Positions 1 through 5,996 of a stretch of 5,996 nt of DNA are shown here, piece by piece. A model generated the notes under the pieces. It ran no database searches. It worked only from the letters and a program-made list of their open reading frames with translations, and was not told the DNA's origin. Position numbers and translations under genes: made by a program. The stretch is from Deltaproteobacteria bacterium (GTDB taxonomy: Bacteria; Desulfobacterota; GWC2-55-46; JADFVP01). The DNA lies in contig JAJRYL010000030.1 in assembly GCA_024275855.1 (NCBI GenBank), positions 1 to 5,996 of the forward strand. Reading direction: 5' to 3'. Numbering within the stretch: position 1 is the stretch's first letter; every line of letters begins with the position of its first letter.

Positions 1-33
1 GCGCCCGTTCTTATGATACCTCTAAGTGTATGA
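1..33 (+). other. Possible 3' end of an upstream gene overlapping bioB
   Basis: A frame open from the left edge reads APVLMIPLSV and then stops with TGA at 31-33. This stop overlaps the bioB ATG (30-32) in an ATGA arrangement, as seen again between bioF and bioH. Ten codons are too few to identify a product. The alternative is that this is simply leader sequence that happens to be open; a six-codon ORF starting at ATG 13-15 also ends at the same stop. I see no -35/-10 pair and no inverted repeat resembling a BirA or BioR operator in these bases. Confidence 0.3.
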
Positions 34-1013
34 AAAATATACTCGAAATAGCCTTGGAAAAGGGCCTTAACGGAACCGGTCTCAATACTGAGGAGGCTAA
101 AGCGTTCGTAGAACTTTCAGACGAGTCTTTAACCGAGATACTCCCGGTAACGGAACAGGTTCGTAAAAAGCACAAAGGCATAGAGGTAGACCTGTGCGCC
201 ATTACAAGCGCAAAAACCGGTTTATGCGCCGAAGACTGCTCATTCTGCTCGCAATCGGTAAACTACGCCACCGATATCAAGAGCCACAGCATGGTAGAGT
301 CGGAAGATATTATACAGAGCGCAAAAGAGGCCGAGGCCGCCGGAGCACGGGAGTTCTCAATCGTCACAAGCGGAACAAAGGTAGAAAAAGAGCGCGATAT
401 AGAGCAACTTATCGGCGCGCTTGAGGGTATGAAAAAGTCTGTAAGTATGGAGCGCTGCGCCTCGCTCGGCAACCTAACACCCGATACAATGAAGAGACTT
501 AAGAAGGCCGGGCTCGAAAGCTACCACCACAACCTCGAAACCTCCCGCTCGTACTTTCCGAATATCTGCACGACACACCGCTACGACGAGGATGTAGAGG
601 TAGTGCGCAACGCCAAGAAAGCCGGCTTCTACGTCTGCTCCGGCGGCATCTTCGGGCTCGGCGAGTCGTGGGACGACAGAATCGAGCTTGCCGAGACTTT
701 GGCGCAGCTCAATGTAGACTCCGTTCCTATAAACTTTTTAGACCCCCGTCCGGGCACGCCTCTCGAACAGAGCGATAACCTTACCCCGCGCGAATGCCTT
801 AAGATTATCGGGCTCTTTAGCCTGATGATGCCGACTGCCGATATCGTCGTCTGCGGAGGCAGAGGCAAAAACCTGCGTGACCTTCAAAGCCTGCTCTTTG
901 CCGCCGGAGCCAACGGCATGATGATAGGCAACTACCTGACCACACCCGGAAGAAAGACCGAAGACGATATAAAGATGATTAAAGACCTCGGCCTGAAACC
1001 AAAAACCCACTAA
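30..1013 (+). CDS. bioB: Biotin synthase BioB, radical SAM, anaerobe (Type II)-like
   Basis: Cytoplasmic radical SAM enzyme that inserts sulfur into dethiobiotin to form biotin, the last pathway step. The 327 residues match the usual family length. The CxxxCxxC motif that binds the SAM [4Fe-4S] cluster is C66, C70, C73. Other family landmarks are ERCASLG (141-147), the HHNLETS stretch (166-172), VCSGGIFGLGE (202-212) and SVPINFL (231-237). The sequence departs from E. coli BioB at the auxiliary cluster: the residue matching E. coli C97 is S110 and that matching R260 is V273, while C56 and C275 are extra cysteines near the same site; C143 and C203 match C128 and C188. This is the pattern expected of the anaerobe-type enzyme said to use a [4Fe-5S] cluster. 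The start has no clear Shine-Dalgarno sequence; family length supports it, although the frame stays open to the left edge. The gene ends in tandem stops TAA TAG. Confidence 0.97.
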   Translation: MKNILEIALEKGLNGTGLNTEEAKAFVELSDESLTEILPVTEQVRKKHKGIEVDLCAITSAKTGLCAEDCSFCSQSVNYATDIKSHSMVESEDIIQSAKEAEAAGAREFSIVTSGTKVEKERDIEQLIGALEGMKKSVSMERCASLGNLTPDTMKRLKKAGLESYHHNLETSRSYFPNICTTHRYDEDVEVVRNAKKAGFYVCSGGIFGLGESWDDRIELAETLAQLNVDSVPINFLDPRPGTPLEQSDNLTPRECLKIIGLFSLMMPTADIVVCGGRGKNLRDLQSLLFAAGANGMMIGNYLTTPGRKTEDDIKMIKDLGLKPKTH

Positions 1014-1028
1014 TAGATACTATAGAGA

Positions 1029-2228
1029 ATGAATAGAGTAGAGAGCGATATAACAGAGGAACTCGCCCGGCTAAAGGCAAGCGGCCTTAAACGAGAGCTG
1101 AAAAACATACAGGGGGCGCAAGGCACGCACGTTCGTGTAAAGGGGAAAAAAGAGCCTCAGCTTTTAATGTGTTCTAACGACTACCTCGGCCTCGCCAACC
1201 ACCCTGAGGTTAAAAGCGCGCTCATAAACGGAGTAGAAGAGTACGGCGTTGGAGCCGGGGCCTCGCGCCTCGTCTCCGGCACAATGGCGCCGCACAGCAT
1301 GCTCGAAGAGTGCATAAAAGACTTCTTCGACGCAGAGGCCGCGCTGCTCTTCAACTCCGGCTACAACGCGAACCTCGGCATAATCACGGTGCTCGCGGGG
1401 CGGGGAACCGAAATATTTTCCGACCGCCAAAACCACGCCTCCATAGTAGACGCTTCGATTTTAAGCAGAGCAAAGGTTATACGGTACTCCGGCTTAGACT
1501 CTCTTGAACGGAGACTGAAAAAATCCGATGCCGAAAAAAAGCTGATACTGACCGAGGGACTCTTTAGCATGGACGGCAACTTTGCGGACTTACCGGAACT
1601 GCTCGGTCTTGCGAGAAAGTACGACGCCACCATAATCCTCGACGACGCCCACGCGGTGGGCGCGCTTGGCGAGTACGGAAGAGGCACAACGGAGTTGCTG
1701 AACGTCGTTGCCCCGGAGATAATCCGGGTCGGAACATTCGGCAAGGCGTTTGGAACATTCGGCGCCTTTGTAACCGGTACAAAAGAGTTGATAGACCTGC
1801 TCATCTCAAAGGCCCGTTCGTTTATCTACACCACCGCGCTGCCTCCGGCGCTCGCTTGCGCAACGTTAAAATCCCTTGAACTTATAGTAGGCGGTCAGGC
1901 CTTGAGGGCGGGCCTTGAAGAGAACAGAAAATTTTTGAGTGACGGGCTTAGTAACGCCGGTATCGATACCTTAAAGAGCGAGTCGCATATTCTACCTGTT
2001 ATTATAGGCAGCGCAAAAAAATGCACAGAGGCAAGCAAAAGAGTGTCGGACCGGGGGCTGTTTATTCAGGCGATACGGCCACCTACAGTACCGGAGGGAA
2101 CTTCGAGGCTGCGTGTAACGGTTACGGCGGCACACTCAAAAGAAGAGCTTGGTAAAGCTTTAACCTCGATTACAGAGACGCTGCAACAGAGCTATGCCCG
2201 GTTATCGGACAACGGAGAAGTCGTATGA
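1029..2228 (+). CDS. bioF: 8-amino-7-oxononanoate (KAPA) synthase BioF
   Basis: PLP-dependent enzyme of the alpha-oxoamine synthase family. It condenses pimeloyl-ACP (or pimeloyl-CoA) with L-alanine, releasing CO2, to give KAPA. The 399 residues are close to the family norm. Visible landmarks are CSNDYLGLANHP (48-59), GAGASRLVSGT (75-85) in the substrate loop, DRQNHASI with H136 stacking on the PLP ring, DDAHAVG (205-211) holding the cofactor-binding Asp and His, and TFGKAFGTFGAF with K239 as the Schiff-base lysine. The start ATG lies 15 bases after the bioB stop and has only a purine-rich AGAGA almost touching it, so initiation probably relies partly on ribosomes arriving from bioB. The 3' end overlaps bioH by four bases (ATGA). 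The assignment is firm; close relatives such as 2-amino-3-ketobutyrate CoA ligase are made unlikely by the operon setting. Confidence 0.97.
   Translation: MNRVESDITEELARLKASGLKRELKNIQGAQGTHVRVKGKKEPQLLMCSNDYLGLANHPEVKSALINGVEEYGVGAGASRLVSGTMAPHSMLEECIKDFFDAEAALLFNSGYNANLGIITVLAGRGTEIFSDRQNHASIVDASILSRAKVIRYSGLDSLERRLKKSDAEKKLILTEGLFSMDGNFADLPELLGLARKYDATIILDDAHAVGALGEYGRGTTELLNVVAPEIIRVGTFGKAFGTFGAFVTGTKELIDLLISKARSFIYTTALPPALACATLKSLELIVGGQALRAGLEENRKFLSDGLSNAGIDTLKSESHILPVIIGSAKKCTEASKRVSDRGLFIQAIRPPTVPEGTSRLRVTVTAAHSKEELGKALTSITETLQQSYARLSDNGEVV
2214..2217 (+). promoter_or_regulatory. Ribosome binding site of bioH
   Basis: GGAG lies inside the 3' end of bioF, seven bases before the bioH ATG at 2225. 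It fixes the bioH start that overlaps the bioF stop (ATGA, 2225-2228), a standard arrangement for translational coupling. Confidence 0.75.
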
Positions 2229-3046
2229 TCAGCCCGCGCTTTCTATTCGTGCACGGCTGGGGTACGGACTCTTACGTCTGGAACGGTATAGCCAAAGAGA
2301 TTTCCGGCGGCAGCGAGTGCCGCAAAATCGACATGCCGGGGCATGGCGGAACAGGCAAATGGGACACGGATACTCTGGCCCCTGCGCTTCGCGAAATAAA
2401 AACCGTTACCGGCAACACAGAGCACGGTTACATAATCGGGGTAGGATGGAGCCTCGGCGCGATGGCGCTCTTGAGCGCAGCGGCAAAAAAACCCGGCCTC
2501 TTCAAGGCGCTTGTTCTAATTGGCGCCGGTGCCTCATTTATTAACAGAGAAGGTTTCGAGCATGGCCAACCGGGGGGGAGGGTAACGGTGATGATAGATG
2601 GTATGTCTTCATCACCGGAAGAGACGATTAAAAAATTCTATCCGCTCAACTTCACCGCTTCAGAGATGGAACTGCCACCTGTTAAGGAATTTATAAAAAG
2701 GTACTCTCCGCCCGGCCCGATTGAATGCACAGAGCCCGGCGGAAATAGACCGCCCGGCTGTTACCCTAAATTCGACTACGCCGGAATTACAAACGCTCTT
2801 TGCGCTCTTTACGGTATCGATCTTAGAGGCTCCCTTGCAGCCGTTAGGGCACCAGCCCTTATTATTCACGGCACAAAAGACACCGTCTGTCCTGTAGAGG
2901 CCGGAAGGAATCTGCACACCCTTTTGAAAAATTCAAAGATTGAAGAGTTTGCTGACAGCGGGCACGCACCTTTCCTAACCGAGCGGCAACGCTTCATAGG
3001 CTCTGTACAGAAATTTTTAAAAGAGATTAACGAGGATGCCGGATAG
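2225..3046 (+). CDS. bioH: Pimeloyl-ACP methyl ester carboxylesterase BioH
   Basis: Alpha/beta hydrolase that cleaves the methyl ester of pimeloyl-ACP methyl ester, ending chain elongation and freeing pimeloyl-ACP for BioF. It has no signal peptide, so it acts in the cytoplasm. The oxyanion-loop motif HGWG (10-13) and the nucleophile elbow GWSLG with S76 match E. coli BioH closely; the remaining triad members are D219 in HGTKD and H247 in SGHAPF, the latter being the same GHAPF-type motif as in BioH. The 273 residues exceed E. coli BioH (256), and by eye the difference lies mainly in an inserted Pro/Gly-rich segment of the lid, about residues 161-183. The N-terminus is about ten residues shorter than in E. 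coli, and the start is supported by a ribosome binding site and the overlap with bioF. Position between bioF and bioC supports the role. Other pimeloyl-ester esterases (BioG, BioK, BioJ, BioV, BtsA) are possible on fold alone, but the motifs favour BioH. Confidence 0.9.
   Translation: MISPRFLFVHGWGTDSYVWNGIAKEISGGSECRKIDMPGHGGTGKWDTDTLAPALREIKTVTGNTEHGYIIGVGWSLGAMALLSAAAKKPGLFKALVLIGAGASFINREGFEHGQPGGRVTVMIDGMSSSPEETIKKFYPLNFTASEMELPPVKEFIKRYSPPGPIECTEPGGNRPPGCYPKFDYAGITNALCALYGIDLRGSLAAVRAPALIIHGTKDTVCPVEAGRNLHTLLKNSKIEEFADSGHAPFLTERQRFIGSVQKFLKEINEDAG
3032..3036 (+). promoter_or_regulatory. Ribosome binding site of bioC
   Basis: GAGGA within the last codons of bioH stands nine bases before a GTG start at 3046. 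No ATG is found nearby in the bioC frame, so this site decides the choice of GTG. The bioH stop TAG and the GTG share one base. Confidence 0.7.
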
Positions 3047-3978
3047 TGCTTGATAAAACAGAAATTATAAAAAATTTCTCCCGTGCCGCTCTTACGTACG
3101 AGGCTAACTCGGATGTGCAAAAAGAGGTGGTTCAAGAACTGATTCACCTTTTTACGCACCTTGTAAGCCCGTCTGTAGAGACGGCTATAGAGAACGCTTT
3201 TAGTACCGATGAATGCGGGCTTACAAAAAACACACGCGAGACAGTACACGACATTGCGCTCGATATCGGTTGCGGTACCGGTACTATAGGCCGCACCCTG
3301 CATGTAGCCTACCCGGCGCTTACTCTTTACGCGACCGACATTGCGAAGGGCATGGTAAAAAAAGCGCGTCAACTGTACGGCGGCTCAGGAGGAAAAAGCG
3401 CGGAGCGGATACTATGCGCCGAATCGGAGGCCCTGCCGTTTAAGAGCTCGACCTTTGAGTACTGTTTTTCGAGCCTCGTCTACCAGTGGGTAGACGATAC
3501 GGAGTCCGCCTTTAAAGAGGCTTACAGGGTTCTTCGCAACCGCGGCCTTTTCATCTTCTCTACACTCGGGCCCGATACGCTTTACGAACTGAACGAGTGT
3601 TACGCCGGGGCGCAGCCCGAAAACAGCTCGGAGCGGGAGATAGGCGGTAACACAAAGAGGCTCGCACCGTATAAAAGAGCGGACGTTTTAAAAGAAGAAC
3701 TGCGAAACGCGGGTTTTAAAAAAATAGCTATAAAGGCCAAAAGAGTGGAGAAGAGTTATTCGAATATGTTCGAACTGCTTGGGCGCCTAAAAAAAATCGG
3801 CGCTTTCAGACGTATTGAACTATCGGATTTTTCAACAGATGAAAAGAGAAAAAACCGTAATGGATTAAGAGCGCAAATTATTAAAGATGCCTCGCGTCTC
3901 TATGTTAAGAACTTCTCCGACCCGGGCGGCGGCATTAGAGCGACCTACGACGTGCTTTACGTTACCGCTGTAAAATAG
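3046..3978 (+). CDS. bioC: Malonyl-ACP O-methyltransferase BioC
   Basis: SAM-dependent class I methyltransferase that caps the free carboxylate of malonyl-ACP (or -CoA) as a methyl ester, letting it prime fatty acid synthesis to pimeloyl-ACP methyl ester. The N-terminal FSRAALTYE (11-19) is a BioC hallmark. Motif I is LDIGCGTG (72-79), followed by the acidic ribose-binding D98 in YATDIA. The substrate-side segments LVYQWVDD (144-151) and FSTLGPDTLYEL (171-182) are typical of BioC. The C-terminal ATYDVLYV (299-306) fits the last strand. At 310 residues it is about 60 longer than E. coli BioC (251), with extra residues between helix 1 and motif I (about 41-69), and other additions in the C-terminal half. 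It starts with GTG, overlapping the bioH stop by one base. The neighbouring bioH, its partner in the pathway, makes the assignment firm. Confidence 0.95.
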   Translation: MLDKTEIIKNFSRAALTYEANSDVQKEVVQELIHLFTHLVSPSVETAIENAFSTDECGLTKNTRETVHDIALDIGCGTGTIGRTLHVAYPALTLYATDIAKGMVKKARQLYGGSGGKSAERILCAESEALPFKSSTFEYCFSSLVYQWVDDTESAFKEAYRVLRNRGLFIFSTLGPDTLYELNECYAGAQPENSSEREIGGNTKRLAPYKRADVLKEELRNAGFKKIAIKAKRVEKSYSNMFELLGRLKKIGAFRRIELSDFSTDEKRKNRNGLRAQIIKDASRLYVKNFSDPGGGIRATYDVLYVTAVK

Positions 3979-3991
3979 ACGCAATAACCAA

Positions 3992-3997
3992 AGAGGA
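3992..3997 (+). promoter_or_regulatory. Ribosome binding site of bioA
   Basis: AGAGGA in the 26-base gap after bioC lies seven bases before the bioA ATG at 4005. It is the strongest such site in the window, which suggests that bioA is translated independently of bioC. No promoter or hairpin is apparent in the gap. Confidence 0.8.
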
Positions 3998-4004
3998 CGA
4001 AGTA

Positions 4005-5996
<1,992 letters not shown>

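Noticed and set aside
1..29. BirA- or BioR-type operator ahead of bioB
   Set aside because: No TTGTAAACC-type half-site pair or TTATCTATAA-like palindrome is present in these bases; TTATGATA at 11-18 is not symmetrical enough.
1011..1016. Tandem stops TAA TAG at the end of bioB
   Set aside because: Double stops are common and need no special explanation such as recoding.
1361..1804. Open frame of 147 codons on the - strand within bioF
   Set aside because: It lies entirely antisense to a gene with clear family motifs, and its Ser/Pro/Ala-rich translation resembles no protein I know. It is a shadow of bioF codon use.
2572..2578. Run of seven G in bioH as a possible sequencing frameshift
   Set aside because: The catalytic Ser lies before and the catalytic Asp and His after it in the same frame, so there is no sign of a length error.
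2866..3372. Open frame of 168 codons on the - strand across the bioH-bioC join
   Set aside because: It is antisense to the ends of two well-supported genes, has no recognisable motif and no ribosome binding site that I can see.
3789..3796. Run of eight A in bioC, with A7 runs in bioF, bioH and bioA, as possible slippage sites
   Set aside because: Each falls in ordinary Lys codons, the frame continues intact on both sides, and no conserved alternative product is apparent. The bioA A7 run is not in the phase needed for a standard -1 slippery heptamer.

Overview
This window is almost wall to wall a biotin (vitamin B7) biosynthesis operon. Six genes lie on the + strand in the order bioB-bioF-bioH-bioC-bioA-bioD. 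The last is cut by the right edge. No stretch of 300 bases lacks a gene: the largest internal gap is 26 bases (bioC-bioA), and two junctions overlap. No RNA genes, mobile elements, CRISPR arrays or terminators are visible.

Layout: bioB (30-1013) is followed after 15 bases by bioF (1029-2228). bioF overlaps bioH (2225-3046) by ATGA. bioH overlaps bioC (3046-3978) by one base and bioC starts with GTG. bioA (4005-5366) follows behind a strong ribosome binding site, and bioD starts at 5368, one base past the bioA stop. The first 29 bases hold no recognisable promoter or BirA/BioR-like operator. A reading frame entering from the left stops at 31-33, overlapping the bioB ATG, so the operon may begin further upstream.

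How the genes work together: BioC methylates a malonyl thioester so that fatty acid synthesis can build a pimeloyl chain in disguise. BioH removes the methyl ester to give pimeloyl-ACP. BioF, BioA, BioD and BioB then make KAPA, DAPA, dethiobiotin and biotin. The window therefore encodes the whole route from the fatty acid cycle to biotin.

Organism: base composition looks roughly balanced. bioBFHC-D order is known from pseudomonads, but here bioA sits between bioC and bioD, and BioA resembles the Bacillus type more than the E. coli type. BioB lacks two of the four ligands of the classical [2Fe-2S] cluster and has two other cysteines instead, the pattern I associate with the anaerobe-type (Type II) enzyme. 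Together these suggest an anaerobic bacterium, possibly Desulfobacterota-like or a related lineage. This is inference and the taxon is not fixed by the sequence. The main points of interest are the BioB cluster ligands, the likely amino donor of BioA, and an inserted Pro/Gly-rich lid segment in BioH.
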